This document shows positions 17,895 through 25,874 of a stretch of 64,000 nucleotides of DNA, piece after piece. The notes under the pieces were generated by a model that was given only the letters and a program-made list of their open reading frames with translations, was not told where the DNA came from and ran no database searches. The position numbers were made by a program, and so were the translations under genes. The number at the start of each line of letters is the position of its first letter. Position 1 is the first letter of the stretch. The DNA lies in contig JBAOHI010000062.1 of NCBI GenBank assembly GCA_037045535.1, positions 155,198 through 219,197 of the forward strand, given 5' to 3'. The DNA comes from Competibacter_A sp037045535 (GTDB lineage: Bacteria; Pseudomonadota; Gammaproteobacteria; Competibacterales; Competibacteraceae).

Positions 17895-18055
17895 AGAAAT
17901 GGACATCCCAATTCTCCTCCTCCCGGTTCGCAAACACCGTCACCGCCACGTCAGGCCCGGCGTGGGGGACGCCGATACAGATACAGAAACAATTCCTGAA
18001 CCTCGATTACCCAAACCCACCACCCCAATCACTCGCTCCAGTTGTCGGCGCGGCC

Positions 18056-18448
18056 TCAAGGCTTTTCCCCCTGCAAATCCATATTGACCGGCAATCGCCG
18101 GATTCGAACCTGAGTCTCGGTCACTGTGATAATGCGTCTTGCTCGGCAAATGCTTGAATATGATGCCTAATGCGTATGAGCAACTCAGCCATGCCTATCG
18201 CTTGCAAGCCTTCAATCCGAATGCGCACTACCGACGGTGATCGCTCGGACCCCAAAAACCAGTAGGGCATGAAAATCGGCATCCAGCGTAACGCAAACCC
18301 GGTTTTCCCGTCGGGCGTAATCTAGAATCTCCTGATCCGTGGCGCGACTCATGCCGATTTCACCGACATGAACCACATCCCAGCCTTCTCTCCGCAAGCG
18401 CGAAGCAGTCCCACGCGGCAATCCCTGATCAAGCACTATCCGTATCAT
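18056..18448 (-). pseudogene. DUF5615 PIN-like toxin gene with two compensating frameshifts
   Basis: The N-terminal half reads as a PIN-fold DUF5615 toxin: IRIVLDQGLPRG with the acidic residue of the active site, GWDVVHVGEIGMSRATDQEI, and VCVTLDADFHALL. After a TTTTTGGGG run near 18259 the frame is lost (+1). The next frame continues the family with SPSVVRIRIEGLQAIGMAE. Near 18130 the original frame resumes as IITVTETQVRIRRLPV and ends at 18056. Both outer parts are recognisable family sequence, so the coding capacity is intact apart from two single-base indels. It overlaps the DUF433 antitoxin gene by 4 bases. It is either a recently dead toxin or a sequence error. Confidence 0.75.
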
Positions 18449-18678
18449 GCGGCATCCAAACTGAACGTTTGCACTTCCAGACTCTGAGCGGCAAAATCCA
18501 GGCACTGCCGAACATCTTCAGGCTCCAATTCGGGATATTCCCTAAACAAATCATTCCAGTCGGGATACACCTTCAGGGCTTGGAGTACTCGCCGCACGGT
18601 CAGACGCATACCGCGTACACAAGGTTGGCCATTCATCAGGCCAGGATTTACCGTAATTCGATCCCAATTTCTCATCAC
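18445..18678 (-). CDS. DUF433 antitoxin-like protein
   Basis: A 77-residue protein opening WDRITVNPGLMNGQPCVRGM and RLTVRRVLQAL, the standard DUF433 pattern (RI-x-x-[DN]P-x-x-x-[GN]-x-P-x-x-RG-x-R), a small winged-helix-like antitoxin domain. Its stop overlaps the start of the DUF5615 gene, the usual arrangement of this VapBC-like pair, with DUF433 as antitoxin. If the DUF5615 frame is really broken, this would be a solitary antitoxin. Start may be either of two adjacent ATGs (18678 or 18675). Confidence 0.8.
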   Translation of the reverse strand: MMRNWDRITVNPGLMNGQPCVRGMRLTVRRVLQALKVYPDWNDLFREYPELEPEDVRQCLDFAAQSLEVQTFSLDAA

Positions 18679-18771
18679 TGGTTACCCGATCGAAATTTTT
18701 CCGCGATCAAAATTAGGTGCGCCGGATTGCCTAATTCCCATCACCCCCATCCTCGCCCCGGTCGTCAGCGC

Positions 18772-19075
18772 AACCTCAAGGTTTCTCCTCTCGCAACTCC
18801 CGCACCTCCGCCTCGCTCAATCCAATCCTCTCCGCCAACAACCAATTCTCCGATTAGACCATCATCGGCCGGCGGTTCTTCCGTCAACAACGCCTGGGCT
18901 TCGGTCACTACCGTCACTGGCGGAGCCAGAATCAACGCCAGCACCCGCACGCCCCCGGTTCTGGCCATTCCTGAAACAGCCGATAAAACAGGCTATCCGT
19001 TTTCATTAACCCGTTCCGCCATGGCCAGTTCCCGCAGCGCCGCATCCTGCAAAGTTGGCTGCAACGATTGCGCGG
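18772..19075 (-). pseudogene. Remnants: ABC-ATPase tail fused to a DUF2887 gene start
   Basis: On the minus strand 19075-18967 reads LQPTLQDAALRELAMAERVN, nearly the same as the C-terminus of the ABC ATPase at 19981-20065 (LQPTLQDAALRELAMTES). The DNA similarity continues past the stop codon. Directly after it, an ATG at 19006 begins MKTDSLFYRLFQEWPE, the typical start of DUF2887 (Rpn/PD-(D/E)XK-like) proteins. The frame then breaks, with later scraps such as VLALILAPPVTVVTEAQALL that resemble a downstream part of the same family. The nuclease core is absent. This is dead sequence left by duplication and deletion. Confidence 0.6.
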
Positions 19076-19145
19076 TCAGCCGCTTGTAGAAACTGTAGAT
19101 TAGGCTAGGCTAAACGATAGCCCAATTCAATGAAGGAGACTTGGA

Positions 19146-19658
19146 ATGAAACGTATCTATTTCCTGGTTCCAGAAATCGATGTGGCGAAAAAGATCGTGG
19201 ATGAATTGCTGCTCGCGCGTGTGGAAGAGCGCCATATTCATATCCTGGCCAAGCGGGATACTCCGCTTCAGGATCTGCCTGAAGCCTCGTTCTTACAGAA
19301 AAGCGATTTTATCCCCGCGATGGAGCGCGGTCTGGCGCTCGGGGGTACCGTCGGCACGCTCGCGGGGCTGGTTGCCGTCGCACTCGGTCCGGCAAGTCTG
19401 GTGATAGCGGGGGGAGGGATTGTCCTGGCAGGGGGATTGGCCGGTGCCAGCGTCGGGGTTTGGGTGAGCGGGATGGTGGGGTTGAACGTCGGCAATACCC
19501 GACTGAAGCCATTCGAGGATGCCATCGAGCGGGGCGAGTTGTTGATGATGATCGACGTACCGCGTGACCGGGTGCAATCGATCACCGAAATGGTCAAATC
19601 CCATCATCCTGAAGCGCAGGCGGAGGGTACGGAACCGACGATTCCTGCCTTTCCGTGA
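19146..19658 (+). CDS. DUF1269-type glycine-rich membrane protein
   Basis: A 170-residue protein. The N-terminus (KRIYFLVPEIDVAKKIVDEL and RHIHILAK) is a ferredoxin-like fold pattern. The centre is a long Gly/Ala/Leu membrane stretch (ALGGTVGTLAGLVAVALG and IAGGGIVLAGGLAGASVGVW), and the tail is short (GELLMMIDVPRDRVQSITEM, then an HHPEA segment). This matches the DUF1269 family (related to low-temperature-induced proteins), whose role is unknown. A GAAGGAG ribosome-binding site lies 7-8 bases before the ATG. It is a lone plus-strand gene inside the block that splits the ABC operon. Confidence 0.7.
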   Translation: MKRIYFLVPEIDVAKKIVDELLLARVEERHIHILAKRDTPLQDLPEASFLQKSDFIPAMERGLALGGTVGTLAGLVAVALGPASLVIAGGGIVLAGGLAGASVGVWVSGMVGLNVGNTRLKPFEDAIERGELLMMIDVPRDRVQSITEMVKSHHPEAQAEGTEPTIPAFP

Positions 19659-19864
19659 GACGAGATAGACGGGGTGGGTCCGGCTCGGACGGCGATGGGT
19701 TTCCGTGCCTGCGGCTTAACCCGCGTTTTAGCTGGGCGAGCGGCAATCGGGGTACCAACCATCGCCTTCAGGTGCCGCGTTTCAGATAGCGGTGCAATCT
19801 TGCCGCGAAGCGTTTCAGGCGGGGATTTATTTCCCCGCCAGCTCAATCCGCTGGCTTTAGTCTG

Positions 19865-19984
19865 TCAGTTATTGAGTTCCTCGGCCCGTAGCGCGTGGCT
19901 CGTCGTCGGCGTTTCCAGTTCCGCCAGTGCCAGGACCGGTTCCGGTTGCTTCTGGAACGGCTGATAAGCCAGACAGTTCATCAT
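19865..19984 (-). pseudogene. Truncated DUF2887 gene start behind the ABC ATPase
   Basis: The ATG at 19984 overlaps the ABC ATPase stop (ATGA). The 39-codon frame ends LALAELETPTTSHALRAEEL, which resembles the DUF2887 N-terminal segment (ELAGLP...LRAEELKQT as I recall the family), then stops. The same junction of ATPase tail and DUF2887 start occurs in the remnant at 18772-19075. Only the beginning of the gene survives. Confidence 0.5.
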
Positions 19985-20908
19985 TTAGCGATGGATTCCG
20001 TCATCGCCAACTCCCGCAGCGCCGCATCCTGTAAGGTCGGCTGCAAAGGTTGCGCGTTCAGTTCGGGATCGAGCGCCTGCAGGCGAGCCTGAAACTCAGC
20101 CAACGGACAGCCCGCATCGAGCCATACCCGCAACTGTTGCCCGACTGGAAACACCCGTTTCACCATCGGCCACGCCAGCACCGCCGCGCGCTGTCGCCGT
20201 GCCGTCACGCCGGATACCCCGACCAGTACCGCATCGCCACCCGTCACCAGCTCCAGCGGTGTACCCTGCCGCTCCAGTCGCCCAGCGCGCAATAATCCTA
20301 CTCGGTCGCAGCGTTCCGCTTCATCCATGTTGGCAGTGGCGTACAGAATTGCCACGCCCTCGGCACGAACCCCATTCAACAAACGCCAGAACGCCCGCCG
20401 CGACACCGGGTCTACGCCGGTGGTCGGCTCGTCCAGAAACATCGCCCGAGGCTGGCTGACGAGGGCGCAAGCCAGCGCCAGCTTTTGCATCATTCCGCCC
20501 GACAGGTTGTTGGCGCGCCGGTCCTCGAATCCCGTCAATCCGGTTCGCCGCAATAACTCCGTGATGCGCTTCGCGGGCCATGGGTCGAGATAAACTGTGT
20601 AAGTCTGCGAAAAAATTTAGGTTTTCTTGGACCGATAGATCGGGATACAGTCCGAAGCCTTGTGGCATGTACGCGATCTGGTCGCGCAAGATCGGATCAA
20701 TGGCATCCCGTCCCAGCACGCAAACGCGTCCGTCCTGGGGTGATAATTGCCCGACTACCAGTTGCAGCAAGGTTGTCTTACCGGCGCCATCCGCGCCCAC
20801 CACTCCGAAAATCTCGCCCGGCGCGACGTTCAGTGTCACCCCAGCCAACACCGGATGCTCACTGTAGGCGAAGCGCAGGCCGGTGATCTCGATCGCTGGG
20901 TCGGTCAT
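19981..20908 (-). pseudogene. ABC transporter ATP-binding protein (YbhF-like first ATPase), frameshifted
   Basis: The first part (20908 to about 20570) has Walker A GADGAGKTT, the Q-loop YMPQGFGLYPDLSV and LNFFADLHSLSRP. The second part, in a frame shifted by +1, has RITELLRRTGLTGFEDRR, the signature NNLSGGMMQKLALA, Walker B AMFLDEPTTGVDP and the switch-region ATANMDEA. Together they make a complete ATPase of about 309 residues broken by one indel near 20565-20570 (AREA-RITELL junction). It is coupled to the HlyD-like gene by an ATGA overlap. If the shift is real the exporter has lost one of its two ATPases; if it is an error the operon is functional but physically split. Confidence 0.82.
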
Positions 20909-21894
20909 GGTGGGGTGGTGCTGAGTACGACATCCGCCGGTTGACCCAGCTTCAGCACACCGTCGGGATTGTCCACTTGTACCTTGACTCGATACACCAT
21001 ATCCACCCGTAAAGCATGGGTTTCGACGGTCTTCGGCGTAAATTCAGCCGTCGGGGAAATAAAAGAGAGCCGGCCTTCGAACACCTTGCCGGGCAGGCCA
21101 TCGATCCGTATCTGCGCGGCTTGTCCAAGGCGGACGCGGGTTAAATCCTTTTCATTCAGATAGGCGCGCACCCAAGGCCGGCTCAGTTCGGCGATTCGCA
21201 ATACCGTCTTGCCGGGAGATACGATTTCGCCGGCTTCCACCAGCCGCACCGATACCATACCCGCGACCGGACTTTGCAATCGAGTGTATTCCAGCTGTCG
21301 CCGGGTCGTTTCGACCGTTGCTTGCCGGGCGCGGAGCGTGGCGGCTGCTTGGTCGATGTCTTCCCGACGCGGACCTTCCCGCAGCAACGCAAGATTCTGT
21401 AATGCCTGCTCAACGCCGGCAAGGGCGACATTCTGGCGTTGCCTAGCCTGATCGAGCTGATCCTGGGCAGCCAGTTTCTTGGTGACCAGATCAGCGATTC
21501 GCTTGAATTCAACGCGAATATAATCGAGATCGGCTTGCGCCTTGGCCAGTTGCGCTTCCGCGACTCGCAGTTCCTGAATACGAGTCCCGGCCCGCAGGGC
21601 CGCTAGTGCAGCCTGGGCGGCTTCTGCTTGGGCGATAGCATTGCTCAAGGCTAACTCGAAATCGTGGGCGTCCAAAGTCGCGACTTCCTGTTCGATTTGG
21701 ACAGAATCCCCTTCATCGACTCGCAACGTGGCAATACGCCCGCCGACTTGAAAAGCCAAGTCGATCTCCCGTGCTTCTACTGTCCCGGAAAGCTCGATCT
21801 GCCTAGATTCATCGACACTTTGCCACGGCCAGCGGAATGCTAGCAGCAGCGGAAAGATGGGTAGGGCCAGCAGCCAGATGGATGCACGTTTCAC
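20905..21894 (-). CDS. HlyD/YbhG-like membrane fusion protein
   Basis: A 329-residue periplasmic adaptor. It has one N-terminal anchor (WLLALPIFPLLLAFRWPW), a first lipoyl half (GTVEAREIDLAFQVGGRIAT), a long alpha-hairpin coiled coil (about residues 75-200, rich in Ala, Gln and Glu), the second lipoyl half (SPVAGMVSVRLVEAGEIVSP), then beta-barrel and membrane-proximal domains ending KLGQPADVVLSTT. It matches the YbhG/YhiI group that works with ABC ATPases and ABC-2 permeases. It is the first gene of the minus-strand export operon and overlaps the ATPase start by 4 bases. Confidence 0.9.
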   Translation of the reverse strand: MKRASIWLLALPIFPLLLAFRWPWQSVDESRQIELSGTVEAREIDLAFQVGGRIATLRVDEGDSVQIEQEVATLDAHDFELALSNAIAQAEAAQAALAALRAGTRIQELRVAEAQLAKAQADLDYIRVEFKRIADLVTKKLAAQDQLDQARQRQNVALAGVEQALQNLALLREGPRREDIDQAAATLRARQATVETTRRQLEYTRLQSPVAGMVSVRLVEAGEIVSPGKTVLRIAELSRPWVRAYLNEKDLTRVRLGQAAQIRIDGLPGKVFEGRLSFISPTAEFTPKTVETHALRVDMVYRVKVQVDNPDGVLKLGQPADVVLSTTPP

Positions 21895-22494
21895 GGAAGT
21901 TCCCGATTCAAGAATGCAGCAACGGGCGAATTAACCATCCGCCTGCTGGATAGATGATCTGCTGGGTTGATAACTCATTAATAAACAAAACATTGCGGAT
22001 GTCTTCGATATCCTGGTTGAACAAGGCAGCTCGGATGAGGATGAATAGTATAACCTTGGCTCGTTGATATCGGCACCCATCCAGTTTATTCAGCGTCCGA
22101 AAATTATGATGATTAGCAAGTTCCAACTCGGTCATGAAGAGAGTATATGGTACTCCGCATGAGTTTATCTTTCTGGCGATTTTGTCAGTGCAGATCGCGA
22201 CTGCTTATTCGCCTATTGATGATGAAGGTTTCCCAATGAAGCGGTTATCGATTTTTCATCGCGGCAAAGATATTGCTTATCACTGAAAGCGACGATAATC
22301 TTGTTTGGCGAGCTATAATGATTTGCATAGTATTCTAGCCAAAGATGCCTAGTTTTTTAAATGCATCGCTCAGTCGGGGTATTGACCTTGCTATCGGTTT
22401 GGTTTGAGAGTTTTTGAATTAATTTATTTAATATCAACATAGTTATTATATAACTGGAAGAAATATAACTAAAAGTTGTATAGGGGGTTAAGGA
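21895..22494. other. AT-rich divergent intergenic region
   Basis: About 600 bases between the minus-strand HlyD-like gene and the plus-strand FecR-TPR gene. The right half (22250-22490) is markedly AT-rich and must hold the promoter of the 22.5 kb locus. A GGGGGTTAAGGA ribosome-binding site is next to the ATG at 22495. A 75-codon minus-strand open frame here (21908-22135) has no recognisable features. No tRNA, repeat or terminator was seen. Confidence 0.5.
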
Positions 22495-25400
22495 ATGAGT
22501 GAGTATTCCGGATGGATCAGCGCTCTGAGGAAGTCAATGCGGATGGATTGGCCAATTGGACAGTTGCAACTTGGTTGGTTCGCTTGGCTTTGTTTGCTAT
22601 TTTGTGCCGTTTTTCTGCCGATTCATTCCGCACTCGCATCGGACGCAGGCAAGATCGTGAGCGTGGTCGGAACCGTCGAAGTCATGCGAGAAAATCACTG
22701 GCAACGGATCGAGACGGGCGAAACTTTAAGAGTCGGTGAAGCCATCAAAACGGCTGACGGTAGCCGCATCGCCATGCAACTCGCTAATGGTGCGCAGCTT
22801 AAAATGAACGCCAATAGCCAAATGGAACTGAAGCAGATTGTGCCACGAAAAGAAGGATTGACGCCTGCTTCTACTTCCTCCTTGCGTAACATCCTGCGCT
22901 TGCTGGGTGGCGAAGTGTGGATGAATAGCAATGGTTTGCCCTTGGAGATTGAAACGATACCGGTAACGGCCACGATTCGGGGGACTGAATTTAATTTAGC
23001 GGTTGGGCCGGGGGAGGTAGCGCGGCTAGCGGTGCTGGAAGGGCGGGTCGAATTTCACAACGCGCAAGGCAGCGTGCAGGTTGCTGCCCACGAACAAGCG
23101 ACGGCCCGGCGGGGCGAAGCGCCCCGCAAGAGCGTCCTGCTCGACCCGCTAGACGCGGTGCAATGGTCGCTCTACTACCCCGAGCTACCGGCGACCGATG
23201 CGGCGGGCGGCGGGCGGACCGACCCAAGCAACCCCCGATACTGGACCCAGACCGCGCGCGACCAACTCCTGCGTGGCCGGGTTCCCGCAGCCCAGCAAGC
23301 GCTCGACCGAGCCCTAGCGCTCGACCCGAACGACGCCACCGCCTACAGCCTGCGGGCCGTAGTCGCCCTGGTACAAAATCGCAAGGACGCCGCGCGCACG
23401 GCCGCCGAGCGAGCCGTCGCGGCCGACCCCACCGCCCCCATCGCCCACCTCAGTCTCAGCTGGGTCCAACAAGCCGAATTCGACCTCAACGGCGCCCTGG
23501 CCAGCGCCCGCCAAGCCGTCGCGCTCGCCCCCGACGACCCACAAGCCCTGATCCAGGAAAGCCGCCTACTGTTTGGCATGGGCCGAACCGAAGACGCCCT
23601 CATCCTCGCCGAACGGGCCCGGCAGCGCGCCCCACAAGACGCCCTGGTCAACTCCACCTGGGGCTTCCTGCAACTGGCGCGCAACCGACGGGCCGACGCG
23701 ACCGCCGCGTTTGAGCACGCCATCGCCCACGACTCGACCCTCGGCGAACCCCATCTTGGCCTAGGGCTCATCCTATTCCGGCAGAACCGGACCGCCGCCG
23801 CCGTCGCCGAACTCGAAAAGGCCACCCTACTCGAACCCAAAGTCTCGCTCTACAACAGCTACCTGGGCAAAGCGTACTACGAAACCCGAGACAACCGGCT
23901 CGCGCGCAAATACCTAGAAGCCGCCCAGCGGCTCGACCCCCGCGACCCCACGCCCTACTTCTACAGCGCCATCCGCCAGCAGAGCGTCAACCGCCCCGTC
24001 GAAGCCGTACAGGACCTGCAAACCTCCATCGACTTGAACCACAACCGCGCCGTCTATCGCTCCAAGCTGCTACTGGACGAGGATTTGGCCGCCCGCGAGG
24101 CGAGTTTGGCTCGTATTTATGACGATCTGGGTTTCGAGCAACTCGCCCAGATCGAAGCTTCTAAATCGTTGACTCTCGACCCAGTGAATTACTCGGCGCA
24201 TCGTTTCTTGTCGGATAGCTATGCGTATCGACCACGCCATGAAATCGCGCGGGTCAGCGAGTTGCTGCAAGCTCAACTTTTACAGCCAATCAACATCAAC
24301 CCGATACAGCCGAGCCTCAGTGAAACCAACTTGAAAATCATCAATGGGTTTGGCGCTGCCACATTCAATGAATACACGTCGCTATTCGAGCGTGATCGAA
24401 CGCAGGTTCTAGTTTCCGGCGTTGGTGGGAATAACAGTACCTTAGGAGAGGAGGCGGTGCTATCAGGTCTGGAAGGGAAGCTATCCTACAGCTTCGGTCA
24501 ATATCATTATGAAACCAATGGCTTTCGGGAAAATGCCGATCTCCAGCACGATATTTACAACGCTTTTATACAAGTTGCGGTAATGCCTCAGCTCAACTTG
24601 CAAGCTGAGTATCGTCGGCGCGAAACTGAAAGTGGCGATCTGGGGTTGCGGTTCGATGATAGCTTCGAGAGGAACTTGCGCTCTACGGTTCAACAAGATA
24701 CCGCCCGGTTTGGAGCGCATTTCGTGGCTTCGCCACAATCCGATGTGATTTTCTCGGTAATCCACGGTGATCGTGAGGAAGAAGAGCATAATAGTAACGA
24801 TAAAGGCTATCAAATCGAGGCTCAATATCTATTTCGATCCAACCCGTTTAATTTGATAACAGGTATCGGAGGCTATGATATTGATCACTGGGGAAGCTCA
24901 TCTGAATCGGGTTTCACGGCAAAACAGCGGAATGCGTATACTTACGCCAATTTCACCGCACCAGAAAATCTAATCTGGACCTTTGGTTTGAGCTACAACG
25001 CCCTCGAACAATCCGAGAACCAACGTCTTGATCTCGATAAGATCAATCCAAAATTTGGCTTACAATGGCATATCGCCGACAACGCTCAATTGAGATTGGC
25101 TGCTTTTAGAACCTTGAAGCCGAGGTTAGTGGTTCAGCAAACCATTGAGCCTACTCAAATTGTGGGTTTCAATCAATTATTTGATGGGGCTAATGGAACT
25201 ATGGCCGAACATTATGGCGTTGGTCTGGATTTTCTCCTTGCCGATGGGTTTTATGTGGGCGTGGAGGGAACCAGACGCGATCTGGAGATTCCAGATTTCA
25301 ACGAAGATTTGATGGATTTTGATTTCCTTGATGGGCGGGAGAGATTATATTTTGGGTATTTCTATTGGACACCACACCCCCAATGGGCGATTCGGGGTGA

Positions 25401-25839
25401 ATATCGACTTGATAAAATCTTCGTGGATGGAGAATTTCGCTTATCTGATGATCTCGCCAAAATAGTGAATCAGCCATCTATTCCTGGTACCTATCAAGTC
25501 GATACTACTAGCGTGCCGCTGACTGTTCGGTATTTTAATCAATCAGGTTTTTTCAGTGGATTTGGAATGACATATGTCCACCAAGAAGTCGATAAGACAG
25601 GATTTTTATCGGGAGATGATTTAAAAAGCGTGTCTGGCAGCGAGGATTTCATCCTGCTCGATGTGGTGATCGGTTATCGATTTCCCAAGCGGCGAGGTAT
25701 CGTCAGCTTGGAGGTAAGTAATTTACTCGATAGAAAATTTTCCTATGAAGAAATATCCGATCTGTTATCGCCTGAAACGGAAAATCCTCGCTTCATTCCT
25801 GAGCGCCTGATTCTTTCGAAATTTACGCTCAACTTCTAA
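22495..25839 (+). CDS. FecR-domain / TPR / outer-membrane beta-barrel protein
   Basis: A 1114-residue exported protein. The N-terminal hydrophobic segment (about residues 27-48) ends with an ALAS cleavage site. Residues 50-200 are a FecR domain (GKIVSVVGTVEVMRENHWQR; TADGSRIAMQLANGAQLKMN; the hallmark TIRGTEFNLAV). About 245-520 is a TPR array with repeated ALALDPNDATAY-type helices. From about 590 to the end the chain is rich in alternating Tyr/Phe/Trp beta-strand patterns and finishes LILSKFTLNF, the aromatic C-terminus of outer-membrane barrels. It may bind or export a ligand across the outer membrane; no TonB box was identified. The TPR-coding part (about 23000-24060) is far more GC-rich and C-ending than the flanks, suggesting a mosaic gene. 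The protease gene follows after 35 bases. Confidence 0.8.
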   Translation: MSEYSGWISALRKSMRMDWPIGQLQLGWFAWLCLLFCAVFLPIHSALASDAGKIVSVVGTVEVMRENHWQRIETGETLRVGEAIKTADGSRIAMQLANGAQLKMNANSQMELKQIVPRKEGLTPASTSSLRNILRLLGGEVWMNSNGLPLEIETIPVTATIRGTEFNLAVGPGEVARLAVLEGRVEFHNAQGSVQVAAHEQATARRGEAPRKSVLLDPLDAVQWSLYYPELPATDAAGGGRTDPSNPRYWTQTARDQLLRGRVPAAQQALDRALALDPNDATAYSLRAVVALVQNRKDAARTAAERAVAADPTAPIAHLSLSWVQQAEFDLNGALASARQAVALAPDDPQALIQESRLLFGMGRTEDALILAERARQRAPQDALVNSTWGFLQLARNRRADATAAFEHAIAHDSTLGEPHLGLGLILFRQNRTAAAVAELEKATLLEPKVSLYNSYLGKAYYETRDNRLARKYLEAAQRLDPRDPTPYFYSAIRQQSVNRPVEAVQDLQTSIDLNHNRAVYRSKLLLDEDLAAREASLARIYDDLGFEQLAQIEASKSLTLDPVNYSAHRFLSDSYAYRPRHEIARVSELLQAQLLQPININPIQPSLSETNLKIINGFGAATFNEYTSLFERDRTQVLVSGVGGNNSTLGEEAVLSGLEGKLSYSFGQYHYETNGFRENADLQHDIYNAFIQVAVMPQLNLQAEYRRRETESGDLGLRFDDSFERNLRSTVQQDTARFGAHFVASPQSDVIFSVIHGDREEEEHNSNDKGYQIEAQYLFRSNPFNLITGIGGYDIDHWGSSSESGFTAKQRNAYTYANFTAPENLIWTFGLSYNALEQSENQRLDLDKINPKFGLQWHIADNAQLRLAAFRTLKPRLVVQQTIEPTQIVGFNQLFDGANGTMAEHYGVGLDFLLADGFYVGVEGTRRDLEIPDFNEDLMDFDFLDGRERLYFGYFYWTPHPQWAIRGEYRLDKIFVDGEFRLSDDLAKIVNQPSIPGTYQVDTTSVPLTVRYFNQSGFFSGFGMTYVHQEVDKTGFLSGDDLKSVSGSEDFILLDVVIGYRFPKRRGIVSLEVSNLLDRKFSYEEISDLLSPETENPRFIPERLILSKFTLNF

Positions 25840-25874
25840 CTGGTCCGTATTTCCGACTAATCTGGACTAAAGCG

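Noticed and set aside
17895..18055. Short open frames after the WD40 gene
   Set aside because: Low-complexity Pro/Arg/His reading of non-coding sequence; no family features.
18090..18125. T-arm-like GGTTCGAATCC on the minus strand, suggesting a tRNA
   Set aside because: No acceptor or anticodon arm can be formed; the bases encode VRIRRLP of the DUF5615 C-terminus.
21908..22135. 75-codon minus-strand open frame
   Set aside because: No recognisable motif, no convincing ribosome-binding site, AT-rich intergenic position.
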